Below, piece by piece: positions 1 through 8,252 of a stretch of 41,678 nt of DNA (positions within the stretch are counted from its first letter, which is position 1; each line of letters opens with the position of its first letter). The notes below the pieces were generated by a model that did no database searches, was not told where the DNA came from, and saw only the letters and a list, made by a program, of their open reading frames with translations. The stretch covers positions 1-41,678 of the forward strand of contig SKKH01000062.1 of assembly GCA_007121555.1 (NCBI GenBank). Reading direction: 5' to 3'. The position numbers and the translations under genes were made by a program. Origin of the DNA: Gemmatimonadota bacterium (GTDB lineage: Bacteria; Gemmatimonadota; Gemmatimonadetes; Longimicrobiales; Gaopeijiaceae).

Positions 1-1
1 C

Positions 2-154
2 GCAAGTCGGCCCGGGAATGAGATCCAGGGACCCATGGCCGCGGTCATCCTGGGCGGCCTCGTCTCGGCCACCCTTCTGAACATGATCGTGGTCCCCCTA
101 CTCTTCGACTGGCACTTCGGAGCTCAGAAGGAGGCGGGAGGGAGCGCCGCGTGA
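2..154 (+). CDS. RND efflux transporter (CusA/CzcA/AcrB type), C-terminal fragment
   Basis: This is the 3' end of a gene that enters from the left edge; 50 codons are visible before TGA at 152-154. The peptide carries GNEIQGPMA followed by a hydrophobic helix ([23 protein letters not shown]) and a short polar tail, [15 protein letters not shown]. In heavy-metal and multidrug RND pumps, the last transmembrane helix has this same G-x-E-x-Q-x-P-M-A entry, with small residues packing the helix and a short cytoplasmic end. The protein would be the inner-membrane proton-driven pump of a tripartite export system. Substrate cannot be judged from the fragment. Family assignment is fairly sure; the subfamily is inference. 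Confidence 0.8.
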   Translation, partial: ASRPGNEIQGPMAAVILGGLVSATLLNMIVVPLLFDWHFGAQKEAGGSAA

Positions 155-219
155 TCGGTTCCCTCCCTGCGCGAACCCGACGCGCAGCCCCGGTGAGACG
201 AGCCCGGGGGAGCGGGACG

Positions 220-1470
220 TCAGTTCACCGGCTCCATCCGGATGATCGGGGTGGTGCCTCCACCCTGCCGATCGTCGAAGGCCACGTAGATGAAGCCGTC
301 CGGCCCCTGACGCACGTCCCGGATCCGGCCCAGCCCGAAGAGAAGGGGACGGCGCTCGAGGCGCGTCACCTCGTAGCCCTCGTCGCCATGCCGGAGCCCG
401 ACGCGGTGTAGCTGCTGCCCTGCCAGGCCGCCCACGAACAGATGGCCCTGCCATTCGGGGAAGGCATCGCCCGAATACACCATGAGCCCGGAGGTGGCGA
501 TGGACGGGGTCCAGTACTGCACGGGCTGCTCCATTCCCTCGCGATGCGTCCCCTCGTGGATTCGCTCGCCTCCGTACTGAACGCCGTATCCGATCACCGG
601 CCAGCCGTAGTTGAGCCCAGGGAGGATCAGGTTCAGCTCGTCCCCACCCTGGGGACCGTGCTCGGTCTGCCAGACGTCGCCGGTCTCGGGGTGGATCGCC
701 AGTCCCTGGGGATTTCGGTGTCCGTAGCTCCAGATTTCAGGAAGTGCGTCGGCGTGGTCCACGAAGGGGTTGTCCTCGGGGACGCGACCGTCGTCATGGA
801 GCCGGACGATGGTGCCGATGTGGTTCGTCAGATCCTGGGAGGGCCAGTCTCCCAGATGGTCGGGATCGGGTCGACCGCCTCGATCCCCGATGGTCACGAA
901 GAGGTAGCCCCCAGCGTCGAAGGCCAGCCTCGAACCGTAGTGGCTTCCACCCTGGCCCCAGGCCACCGCCTCGAAGATCTCCTCCACATCGTGGAGCGCT
1001 GATCCGTCGAACCGGGCCCTCACCACCGCGGTGGTCCCCTCGGAGAGATCTTCGTTGGGCTTCGAGAAGCTCAGGTACAGGAGCTGGTTCGACTCGAAGT
1101 CGGGGTGCAGGACCACGTCCAGAAGCCCTCCCTGGCCCTGAAATCGGACCTCGGGCACCCCTGTGATGGGCTCCGGGTCCAGCGCCCCGTCCCGGACGAT
1201 CCGGAGCTGGCCGATCCGTTCGGTCACCAGCATGTCGCCGTTGGGCAGGAAGGCCATGGACCAGGGATCCTGAAGATCCTCCACCACCGTCACGACCCGG
1301 TAGTCGTGGAGCTCGGAGTCGAACACCTGAGCCTGAAGGGACCCCACGCTCAGGAGGAGGAGGACGGGGAGAAGCGCGAGGCCCGTGAGGAGGTCGGGTC
1401 GCAGAAGGCCGGACGACCGGGTCGCGATCAGCGACCGGGAGGTGCCGGAATGGAGAGGAGCCAGGATCAT
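220..1470 (-). CDS. PQQ-dependent sugar dehydrogenase, secreted (paralogue 1)
   Basis: A 416-residue protein of the soluble glucose/aldose sugar dehydrogenase family (six-bladed beta-propeller, Pfam GSDH), which oxidises sugars with pyrroloquinoline quinone in the periplasm. A signal peptide (hydrophobic LLTGLALLPVLLLLSVG, then A-Q-A type end near residue 48) precedes the propeller. Family signatures are QDPWSMAFLPNGDMLVTER near the N-terminus, SYGHRNPQGLAIHP around residues 248-260, and TEHGPQGGDELNL followed by NYGWP. The ATG at 1470 was chosen because upstream codons (to 1566) are not coding-like and the signal peptide then lies near the start; no strong ribosome site is visible. A second member of the family lies at 9816-10973. 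The natural substrate is unknown. Confidence 0.9.
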   Translation of the reverse strand: MILAPLHSGTSRSLIATRSSGLLRPDLLTGLALLPVLLLLSVGSLQAQVFDSELHDYRVVTVVEDLQDPWSMAFLPNGDMLVTERIGQLRIVRDGALDPEPITGVPEVRFQGQGGLLDVVLHPDFESNQLLYLSFSKPNEDLSEGTTAVVRARFDGSALHDVEEIFEAVAWGQGGSHYGSRLAFDAGGYLFVTIGDRGGRPDPDHLGDWPSQDLTNHIGTIVRLHDDGRVPEDNPFVDHADALPEIWSYGHRNPQGLAIHPETGDVWQTEHGPQGGDELNLILPGLNYGWPVIGYGVQYGGERIHEGTHREGMEQPVQYWTPSIATSGLMVYSGDAFPEWQGHLFVGGLAGQQLHRVGLRHGDEGYEVTRLERRPLLFGLGRIRDVRQGPDGFIYVAFDDRQGGGTTPIIRMEPVN

Positions 1471-1693
1471 GGGCTTAGCACGGGTCGAAAGGGGGTGGTC
1501 GTCCCTGCACCGCTGCAGAGGACAACTGGAGCCGAAGGTCAATGTCAAGCAACGTGGAGTGCTCATGAGCTACTGGCAAAGAGCACGGAGGGTTCCCTTC
1601 GGAGGAGATGGTGCCGGGGGACGGACCGACGCCCCGCCCCCCGATCGGGGGACGGGGCGCTTGGCGGGAGGGGATGGGTCGGCCTCCTTGACG

Positions 1694-1867
1694 TCAGACC
1701 GGAGGTTGCCCTCGCAGCGCGCGAGCCAGGAAGGAGATCACGAGGAGTATGAGAAAGATCACGAAGAGGATCTGCGCGATCCCCGCCGAGGCTCCAGCCA
1801 CTCCGGAAAATCCGAAGAATCCGGCCACCAGGGCCAGAATCAGAAACATCAAAGCCCAGCCAAGCAT
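1694..1867 (-). CDS. DUF1328 family small membrane protein
   Basis: A 57-residue protein made almost entirely of two hydrophobic segments: [25 protein letters not shown], then [24 protein letters not shown]. This is the layout of the DUF1328/YtjA family of tiny inner-membrane proteins, which have no settled function. The ATG at 1867 is preceded by a clear AGGAGG ribosome site 8 nt away, which decides this start over longer in-frame extensions. It stands alone, with 223 bp to the dehydrogenase gene and 219 bp to the penicillin acylase gene. An A/T-rich stretch at 1950-1955 (TTATAT on the minus strand) could be its -10 box. Confidence 0.85.
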   Translation of the reverse strand: MLGWALMFLILALVAGFFGFSGVAGASAGIAQILFVIFLILLVISFLARALRGQPPV

Positions 1868-1949
1868 AAGAGGACCTCCTGAGTCCCGAGGATACGTCGT
1901 TCCTGTCCTGCATTGCTGCGGCCCAGGCCGAAAGCGAGGACCGCAGGTC

Positions 1950-1955
1950 ATATAA
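1950..1955 (-). promoter_or_regulatory. possible -10 box for the DUF1328 gene
   Basis: TTATAT on the minus strand lies about 83 bp before the ATG of the small membrane protein and is a rare A/T island in this GC-rich DNA. No convincing -35 box is seen at the usual distance, so this is only a candidate. Confidence 0.25.
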
Positions 1956-2086
1956 GTCGCAGAAAGCGTGCCACTGCCTCCCTGCACCGCCCACGCCTCC
2001 GAAACGTCGGCTGCCGGGCCCCCACCCGGAATTTTCTGCAGTGGCCTGGAAGGATCTTCTCGGTCCCCTGCAGCTTCAACGGCCCG

Positions 2087-4594
2087 TCAGGATCCGGGCA
2101 TGAGTTCGATTCGTTCCGCCGTCACTCCCTCGACCCGGTCCCGGGAATAGAAGACCGGAAAGACCCGGTCGGCGGCCCACAGTTCGAAGAGGTTGTCATA
2201 GAAGGGGCTGTCCGGATCGCCGGACTGGCCGGGCGTACTCATCCCGAGGGTGGAGTCCCAATCCCGGGTGTCCACGAAGATCCTGAAGGAGGCTCCGGAG
2301 GTCTGGTTGTTCCCGTATCCGGTATTGCCCACCGTGAACGAATAGCCCCCGCGCGGCGCCGGGCCCACATCCAGCCGCTCCCGCAGTTCCGAGCTCACCG
2401 CCGGAGAGAGGGGGTGCCGAATGAGGGCGTGCTTGTAGGCGGTCTGGCCGTAGTGCCATCCCTCCAGGTCCGGTCCCAGGCGCTCGCTCAATTCCTCCAC
2501 CGCCTCCTGAAGCGCCTCCACGAGGAACTCATCCCGGCCCTGGACCGGGTCGATCCCCCGCTCCCGATCACCGAACTCCTCGGGGGGAGCAATCAGGAAG
2601 TCGATGAGACGCTTCAACCCCAGGGAGATGTGGTCCTGTGCCACCGGCGGAACGAAGCGGTCCTCGGCGTTGGCTCGGAGGCGTCGTTCGAAGGCGACGT
2701 AGATGCCCGCCTCAACCGACTCGGGATCGAGCTTGAAGTCCCAGTCCTGGAGCAGCTGACGGGCCGCCTCCACCCGGGAGTCCTCCGACGACAGGGGCCG
2801 AAGAAGGGGCACCAGCGTCCGGGCGGGGATGGAGAGGTAGTCGTGCTGGATCTCCACCATGTCCATGAGGTTGAAGCGGCGTCCCGAAGAGAGGAGTTCG
2901 TTCACCCGGGCCTGTCGGAAGGGGTCTGCCCACTCGTAGTAGACGACGTCGTCCAGGTGGTTGTAGTCGAAAGGTGAGGTGACGTTGGCGTTGGCCGTCC
3001 CGAAGTATCCTTCCGGAGGATTCACGACCCAGGGGAGCTCCTCGATGGGGAGGAATCCGTCCCACTCGAAGCGGCCATCTCCGGGAATGGGGACCAGGCC
3101 GCTGAAGTTGCGTCGGATGGGGGCGATGCCACCGGGTTGCCAGCCGATGGTCCCCTCCCGGTCGGCCCATACCATGTTCTCGGCCGGGATGTGGTTGTAG
3201 AAGACCGCCTCCCTGAACTCCTCCCAGTTCTGGGCCTGATTCATCCGGAGCGAAGCCAGGTAGGGGGCGCCTCCGGGCTCGAGCCAGGCGGCGCCCAGCC
3301 CGTAGGCGATGTTCGCCTCCCGGTCTTCATAGACCACCGGGCCATGACGGCTGAAGGGGAGTTCCACCTCCATGGGCTCTCCGCCCCGGATCAGGATCGT
3401 GTCCACGAGCACATCCATGTCCACCCACTCCCCCTGGTACCGATACTGGTTCGGGTCGTCGGGGTTGGTCTCATACACGAACAGGTCCTCGTGGTCCATC
3501 CGGAAGATCGTCAGCCCCCAGGCGCCCATCCCATTGTGGCCGATGGAGATCCCTGGAATGGCCGGCTCGCCTCCCCCGACCACGTTCCAGCCAGGGGCGT
3601 GGAGGTGGGCCCAGTACCGGAGCGCGGGAGCCTGTTGAACCCGGTGGGGGTCGTTGGCCATGAGAGGGTAGTCGTCCTGGGCCAGGCGTCCGCTCACGAC
3701 CCAGTTGTTGCTCCCCAGGTCCTGCTGTTCCATCGCTTCCACGGTCCTCTGCTCTGCGTCCAGCACCTGGGCCAGTCGTGTGTAGGAGGAGGCGTCCGCC
3801 CGGTACTCGGGCACGATGTCCTCGGGCCGGAAGTCCACCGAACTCCGGTAGGCACGGTAGAGCTCCAGGATATCGTGATCCAGGAGGTGGTCCCCGTCCA
3901 CCGCGCTGTCGAGATCGATCTCCGGAGGGGTCGGGTGGGGGTGGAAGTAGAGCACACGTCGAACCACGTCGGGGCCCACCAGGTGGACCGCCCTGCCCCG
4001 GGAGAGCTGGGCGCCCGCGTTCCCCAGGAGTCCCTGGTGGCGGGATACGACCACCTCCGGCGTCCACAGACCCGGCCGGGTGTCCAGGAGTCGAAATTCC
4101 AGAGGAAGGAGGCCGGGGTCGTCCCGGGTCGCCTGGACGTAGGCGTTGATCCCATCGACGAAGGCCGGAATGATCTCGTGCCCCCTGGGGTGGTAGTGGC
4201 GCATCTCCTCGTCCATGTCACCTCGGAAACGGAGGAGCCGGGCACCGTGGTCCCGGGGGATCTCTCGGGGCCCCAGGAGCTCGGCCATGGTCCCCGTGGC
4301 CTGACGTCGCCAGATCTCCAGCTGGAAGAGGCGGTCCCGGGCGGCGTTGTAGCCCTGGGCGAAGAAGAGATCTCGTTCGGTCTCCGCGTAGATGTGGGGG
4401 ATTCCCCAGTGATCCACCAGGATTTCCACCGGTGCGTCGAGTCCTGGGACCGAGACGGATTCGGACGCGCCACCTCCGAGTGCTCCTTGGGATGGAGGGG
4501 CCGCGACCGGGGACTGGGCCAGGAGGGATCCGCCGAAGGCCAGGCAGGTGATCACGGCCAGGACGGTGGGGGCGGGAAAGAGGCGACGGACCAT
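2087..4594 (-). CDS. Penicillin acylase family protein (peptidase S45, Ntn hydrolase)
   Basis: An 835-residue exported amidase precursor. After a signal peptide (residues 1-26, ending SLLAQ), the alpha-chain signature is present: V-DHWGIPHIYA near 60, then FAQGYNAARDRLFQLEIWRRQATG at 79-101. A spacer is followed by LGSNNWVVSG. By family knowledge, Ser295 after Gly294 becomes the N-terminal catalytic nucleophile of the beta chain once the precursor cuts itself. The beta chain continues with NDPHR and IGHNGMGAWGLT blocks. Family members hydrolyse amide bonds of N-acyl compounds (beta-lactams, acyl-homoserine lactones, others); substrate cannot be read from sequence. The start ATG at 4594 gives a proper signal peptide; longer frames up to 4747 look non-coding. 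Confidence 0.92.
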   Translation of the reverse strand: MVRRLFPAPTVLAVITCLAFGGSLLAQSPVAAPPSQGALGGGASESVSVPGLDAPVEILVDHWGIPHIYAETERDLFFAQGYNAARDRLFQLEIWRRQATGTMAELLGPREIPRDHGARLLRFRGDMDEEMRHYHPRGHEIIPAFVDGINAYVQATRDDPGLLPLEFRLLDTRPGLWTPEVVVSRHQGLLGNAGAQLSRGRAVHLVGPDVVRRVLYFHPHPTPPEIDLDSAVDGDHLLDHDILELYRAYRSSVDFRPEDIVPEYRADASSYTRLAQVLDAEQRTVEAMEQQDLGSNNWVVSGRLAQDDYPLMANDPHRVQQAPALRYWAHLHAPGWNVVGGGEPAIPGISIGHNGMGAWGLTIFRMDHEDLFVYETNPDDPNQYRYQGEWVDMDVLVDTILIRGGEPMEVELPFSRHGPVVYEDREANIAYGLGAAWLEPGGAPYLASLRMNQAQNWEEFREAVFYNHIPAENMVWADREGTIGWQPGGIAPIRRNFSGLVPIPGDGRFEWDGFLPIEELPWVVNPPEGYFGTANANVTSPFDYNHLDDVVYYEWADPFRQARVNELLSSGRRFNLMDMVEIQHDYLSIPARTLVPLLRPLSSEDSRVEAARQLLQDWDFKLDPESVEAGIYVAFERRLRANAEDRFVPPVAQDHISLGLKRLIDFLIAPPEEFGDRERGIDPVQGRDEFLVEALQEAVEELSERLGPDLEGWHYGQTAYKHALIRHPLSPAVSSELRERLDVGPAPRGGYSFTVGNTGYGNNQTSGASFRIFVDTRDWDSTLGMSTPGQSGDPDSPFYDNLFELWAADRVFPVFYSRDRVEGVTAERIELMPGS

Positions 4595-4694
4595 GGGTAG
4601 GCGAGCTCCGCTGGGGTGCAGGCAGTGTACGGATGACGAGTAACCCATCAGGCGGTGCCGCGCACCTCTTCCCCCCTCCGCTCTCAAAGGCCGC

Positions 4695-5327
4695 TCAATC
4701 GACCCAGAGCTCCGCTGCCGTCTCGAAGGCCGTCGCGGACACGGCACCCGCCTCAGCGGAACTCCCTGTGAGCCAACCGCGGGAGTTCAGCTCGAGCACG
4801 ACCTGGGTGGTTGCGTCCGCCTCCACCGTCAGGGGAGCGGAGAGTTCGACCACCAATTCGCCGCCGCCGCCAATGGAGAGCGAGACCAGGGCGTCGATGA
4901 TTTCGGTGCCGATCACCGAACCGGCCTCCAACTGGGTTTCGGCGTTGGTCACCACGACTCGGGCGCGCTCAAAGGTCTGGGCCTCGACCTGTGCGGTAGC
5001 GGCACTCCGGCGTTCACCGGACTGGAGTTCGGTAGAGGCCGTAACTTCTGTCATACCAGCAAGATCGATCCAGTCTCCGTCGACGTGGACCTGAAAGCGA
5101 AGGTCGCCGCGGAATTCCCCTTCGACGTTGTGGCCCTGGCCGTCGACCCCCATGACCGCCGCGGGTGACTCGGCGGGTGTCCGGTCCTGGATCAACGCCT
5201 CCAGCGTTCCTTCATGGGCGGTGGGCCCGGTCAGGTCGTCTTCACCACAGGCGGTAAGAGGGAGTGCAAGGAGGAGGGCCGGCACCCAGAAGCTCCGGCA
5301 GAATCTCGATAATGAACGTTCGGTCAT
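4695..5327 (-). CDS. Putative lipoprotein, unknown function
   Basis: A 210-residue protein with a lipoprotein signal (SFWVPALLLALPLTAC; LTAC lipobox near residue 27) followed by acidic, mostly beta-predicted sequence with many Val/Thr/Glu residues and a Gly-rich SIGGGGEL turn. I recognise no domain. The start at 5327 puts the signal peptide at the N-terminus; the longer frame to 5453 has no signal sense. It ends 100 bp upstream of the penicillin acylase start on the same strand, so the two could share a transcript, but the gap allows a separate promoter. Probably anchored in the outer membrane or facing the periplasm. Confidence 0.7.
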   Translation of the reverse strand: MTERSLSRFCRSFWVPALLLALPLTACGEDDLTGPTAHEGTLEALIQDRTPAESPAAVMGVDGQGHNVEGEFRGDLRFQVHVDGDWIDLAGMTEVTASTELQSGERRSAATAQVEAQTFERARVVVTNAETQLEAGSVIGTEIIDALVSLSIGGGGELVVELSAPLTVEADATTQVVLELNSRGWLTGSSAEAGAVSATAFETAAELWVD

Positions 5328-5747
5328 GAGGTCACATCCGGTCTGGAGTCGATTGGAACGCGGCCACTCCGCCGCCATTTGGCGACGGTGGACCGCTAGA
5401 CGAGACGACCGATATGGAAGGGGCATGCCAGGAATGATCACGATGCGCTTCAAGTCAATGTTGCAAAGTGATATAGGCTCGCTGGTACCTCGGCGTTGAG
5501 AGTCTCGAACCGAGGCCGTCCATTCTGCCGACCCGAAGGATTTTCGCGGGGGTCGGGCAGAGACTGCTCAGGCGGAAGGAGCTCCGCGGCGAAGCCACTC
5601 CTCCCCCCCCGGGATTCCCTTCTCGCCTCGGCTCCGGCGGCTGGTCAGGGAGGACCGCTCACGGTATGGTGGAGGCCAGGGAAATCCTGAGCTGGGTTCG
5701 TCTGCGGACCCTCCACGACCCATCCAGAACGACAGGAGCGAAACAGA
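5328..5747. other. 420-bp divergent intergenic region
   Basis: This region separates a minus-strand lipoprotein from the plus-strand M14 peptidase and must hold both promoters. I see no convincing small gene. An A/T-richer patch lies at about 5455-5475. At 5488-5515 a stem can form: CCTCGG pairs with CCGAGG, with GTT/AAC and GAGA/TCTC continuing inside after a 2-nt bulge. A weaker CCGACCC/GGGTCGG pair lies just downstream. The SD-like AGGAG before the M14 GTG start is near 5735. No sigma-70-like pair is clear. Confidence 0.5.
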
Positions 5748-7358
5748 GTGAAGCGAGCAAAGAAGATCATCCATCCGATGCGAAGCCCGGGAAGTCTTCC
5801 GGGTCGGATTCTCGCGGGGCTGCTGCTGGTCACGGCGTTCGCCGCCACTGCGCCGACCCTGGACGCACAGGCGCAGAGCCCCGCCGACCTGCGGACGCCG
5901 GCGGAGACCTCGAACTTCACCGAGTATACCTCGCACGGTGAGATGATGGATTATCTGGCCGAGCTCCGGGCCTCCTCCTCCGAGTTCAGGATGGGCATCT
6001 ACGGTCAGACCTGGGAGGGGCGAGACCTGCCCTATCTCGTCTTCAGCCGTCCGGCCGTGACCCGGGGGTGGGAGGCCGCCGCGCTGGGCAAGCCGGTCGT
6101 GGAGCTCCACGCCAACGTCCATGGCGGAGAGCGGACGCTCAGAGAGTCCCTCCTCATCATGGTCCGGAATCTGGCCACCCCCGGGACTCCCGAGAACGAC
6201 CTCCTGGATGACCTGGTCATCATCGTCTCGCCCCAGATCAATCCCGACGGTTTCGAGGCCACGGCGGGCGGCACGCGGGGCAACGCCTGGGGCATCGACA
6301 TGAATCGGGACTACATGAAGCTGGAGCAGCCCGCCATCCAGAACTGGGTCCAGAACGTCCTGCACGAGTGGAACCCCCACGTCTTCGTGGATGGTCACAA
6401 CGGGGGTCAGTTCCCCTACAACATCAAGTACCAGTGCCCCGGCCATGCCGACCCGGACCAGCGCATCACCCAGCTCTGCGATGAGGGAATCTTCCCCGCC
6501 GTGGATGCGCGCCTGGAGGCGGAGGACTATCGTTCCTTCTTCTGGGCTAGAGGGGACGAGGACGGGTGGCACGGGGGGCAGACCGACGGTCGAATCTCTC
6601 GCAACTATGCCGGCTTCGCCAACTCCATCGGGATCCTCTTCGAGTCGCCCGGCTGGCAGGAGATGGAGCCCGGCGTGCGCTCCGGATATCTGGCCTACAT
6701 GGCCACCCTGGAGTTTTTGCAGGACAACCCCGAGCTCGTCATGAACACCGTGAACGAGGCTCGCCGAGATGCCATCCTCCTGGGGAGTGAGCCGTCGGGT
6801 GAGGTGGCGGTCCAGATGGACGTCGAGCCCGAAGACGAACGAGGCAGCTACCTCATCGGGGACGACGAGGGTGAGATCGTCGAGATCACGAATGCGCCGA
6901 TCTACAAGCGCCCCGTCGCGACCCTCAGCCGACCCCGACCCTATGCGTATCTGCTTCCCCGCGACGCGGTGGACGCGGTGGAGCTCCTGCGCCGGCACAA
7001 CATCACCGTGGAGGTTCTCACGGACTCGGTGGATCTGCAGGTCGACGGGTACGAGCTTACCGGAGTCTCGTACGAGGCCATCTACAACCACCAGGCGGCC
7101 ACGAAGGTGGAGGTCGGGAATGTGCGTACCCTTCAGGAGGGCTTCCCCAAGGGCACCTACGTCGTGCCCACCGGGCAGATGATGGGCCGAATTGCCAGCC
7201 ATCTCCTGGAGCCCGAGTCCGACGACAACCTGATCTACTGGGGAACCATGAGCCGGTGGCTTCCCCTGGCGGCTCTGGAGGAGGGGGGAGATCCACCCAT
7301 CCTTCCCATCTACAAGCTCATGGAGCCCGTGCCTCTGCCGGCCCGGATCATGCGCTGA
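5748..7358 (+). CDS. M14 family zinc carboxypeptidase, secreted
   Basis: A 536-residue exported metallopeptidase. An N-terminal signal segment (ILAGLLLVTAFAATAPTLDAQAQ) is followed by the M14 catalytic domain. Visible active-site features are HGGE (zinc ligands His125 and Glu128), NPDG at 165-168, DMNRDY with the substrate-binding Arg187, VDGHNGG with third zinc ligand His217, and LFESPG with the likely catalytic Glu299. The C-terminal 200 residues are an extra beta-rich part common in this subgroup. The enzyme would trim C-terminal residues or peptidoglycan peptides outside the inner membrane. The start is GTG with AGGAG about 10 nt upstream; an ATG at 5778 is an alternative. It is followed directly by a strong terminator. 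Confidence 0.93.
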   Translation: MKRAKKIIHPMRSPGSLPGRILAGLLLVTAFAATAPTLDAQAQSPADLRTPAETSNFTEYTSHGEMMDYLAELRASSSEFRMGIYGQTWEGRDLPYLVFSRPAVTRGWEAAALGKPVVELHANVHGGERTLRESLLIMVRNLATPGTPENDLLDDLVIIVSPQINPDGFEATAGGTRGNAWGIDMNRDYMKLEQPAIQNWVQNVLHEWNPHVFVDGHNGGQFPYNIKYQCPGHADPDQRITQLCDEGIFPAVDARLEAEDYRSFFWARGDEDGWHGGQTDGRISRNYAGFANSIGILFESPGWQEMEPGVRSGYLAYMATLEFLQDNPELVMNTVNEARRDAILLGSEPSGEVAVQMDVEPEDERGSYLIGDDEGEIVEITNAPIYKRPVATLSRPRPYAYLLPRDAVDAVELLRRHNITVEVLTDSVDLQVDGYELTGVSYEAIYNHQAATKVEVGNVRTLQEGFPKGTYVVPTGQMMGRIASHLLEPESDDNLIYWGTMSRWLPLAALEEGGDPPILPIYKLMEPVPLPARIMR

Positions 7359-7362
7359 ATGG

Positions 7363-7400
7363 AAAGAAGGGGCGCTCCCTCGACGGAGCGCCCCTTCTTT
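7363..7400. terminator. Rho-independent terminator, likely bidirectional
   Basis: A perfect 16-bp inverted repeat (arms 7363-7378 and 7385-7400, loop CTCGAC) is rich in G/C in its core and starts with AAA and ends with TTT, running on into TTTTTC. It lies between the converging M14 peptidase and FAS1 genes and can serve both strands. Confidence 0.92.
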
Positions 7401-7422
7401 TTCGATCTGGCCTGTCGGGTCG

Positions 7423-7938
7423 TCAGTTCGTGGGCGGGGTCATGACCTGATCCACGGAGTGAATCACGCCGTTGGCCGCGTCCATGTCCGCATTGACGAC
7501 GTTGGCTCCCTCGACCTGAATTCCACCGCCCTCGGACTGGATCTGGAGCGGAAGTCCGAAGGCTGTCTCGGCGCTCTCCATTCCGGAGAGTTCAGCCGAG
7601 GTCACCTCGCCGGGCACGATGTGATACGCGAGCACGGCCTGCAGGGACTCGGGGTCCTGCATGAGCTCGTCCAACTGTCCCTCGGGGAGGGCGTCAAAGG
7701 CAGCGTCCGTGGGGGCGAAGAGGGTGAAGGGCCCATCCACCGCCAGCGGCTGGGTCAACCCTGTGGCTTCCAGAGCCGTGAGGAGCGTCTGATACTCCCC
7801 GGCCTCCTGCAGCACGTTGACCAGATTGTTGTCATCCACGGCCCCGGGCTGTTCGGGTGGCATCTCCTGAGCCTGTCCCATACCGGGAATGAGAAGGGCG
7901 AGAGCGAGGGCGAGGGCGGGCAGCGTTCCTGGACGCAT
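7423..7938 (-). CDS. Fasciclin (FAS1) domain protein, secreted
   Basis: A 171-residue protein with a signal peptide (LPALALALALLIPGMGQAQ) and one FAS1 domain. The typical H1 block GPFTLFAPTDAAFDALP and the H2 region YHIVPGEV are both present, as is the closing block NGVIHSVDQVMTPP. Single-domain bacterial FAS1 proteins are secreted or outer-membrane adhesion-type proteins with no enzymatic role. The ATG at 7938 has GGGAGAA upstream. It is convergent with the M14 peptidase and divergent from the M28 peptidase. Confidence 0.93.
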   Translation of the reverse strand: MRPGTLPALALALALLIPGMGQAQEMPPEQPGAVDDNNLVNVLQEAGEYQTLLTALEATGLTQPLAVDGPFTLFAPTDAAFDALPEGQLDELMQDPESLQAVLAYHIVPGEVTSAELSGMESAETAFGLPLQIQSEGGGIQVEGANVVNADMDAANGVIHSVDQVMTPPTN

Positions 7939-8252
7939 CGATTTCTCCCGAGGATTCTGAAGGAGCGAAAGCTTCGTTGAAGCCCGGCTCCGCGGCAGTC
8001 GGGAACCAGGCGACGTTCAATGTGGTTGCCCCTTCTACTACGGGAGACGCGGTGGAAGGATCCGCCGCGGAGCGCTTGTAAGATGTTTCAGATCAATGAT
8101 TTGCGTGTAATCCGGCCGTCTCGTCCGCACCGAGAATGGGGGTTGCGGTGCCCGGAACGGTAGAGGATCTTTCTCGGGTCGCCCGAGGGCAGGAGGGCTC
8201 TGCTCCGGTAGGTCGACAAGCCACTTTCCACGTCTCCCCCCAGGGGCCTCCG
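7939..8252. other. 314-bp divergent intergenic region
   Basis: It lies between the FAS1 gene (minus) and the M28 peptidase (plus). I find no gene here: frames through it lack coding character. It contains an A/T-richer patch at about 8077-8111 (TTGTAAGATGTTTCAG onward to TGTAAT) that could carry a promoter for the peptidase, but no spacing fits a standard pair well. A short GCTTC-GTT-GAAGC stem lies close to the FAS1 start. Confidence 0.45.

Noticed and set aside
5488-5515. Stem-loop in the 5328-5747 intergenic region considered as a terminator or small RNA
   Set aside because: The stem has a bulge, no T tract and no recognisable promoter, so I only mention it in the intergenic entry.
5568-7202. 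Long open frame (544 codons) on the minus strand opposite the M14 peptidase
   Set aside because: High GC keeps antisense frames open; the plus strand has all M14 catalytic residues and the antisense peptide is low-complexity Gly/Val/Leu/His with no domain.
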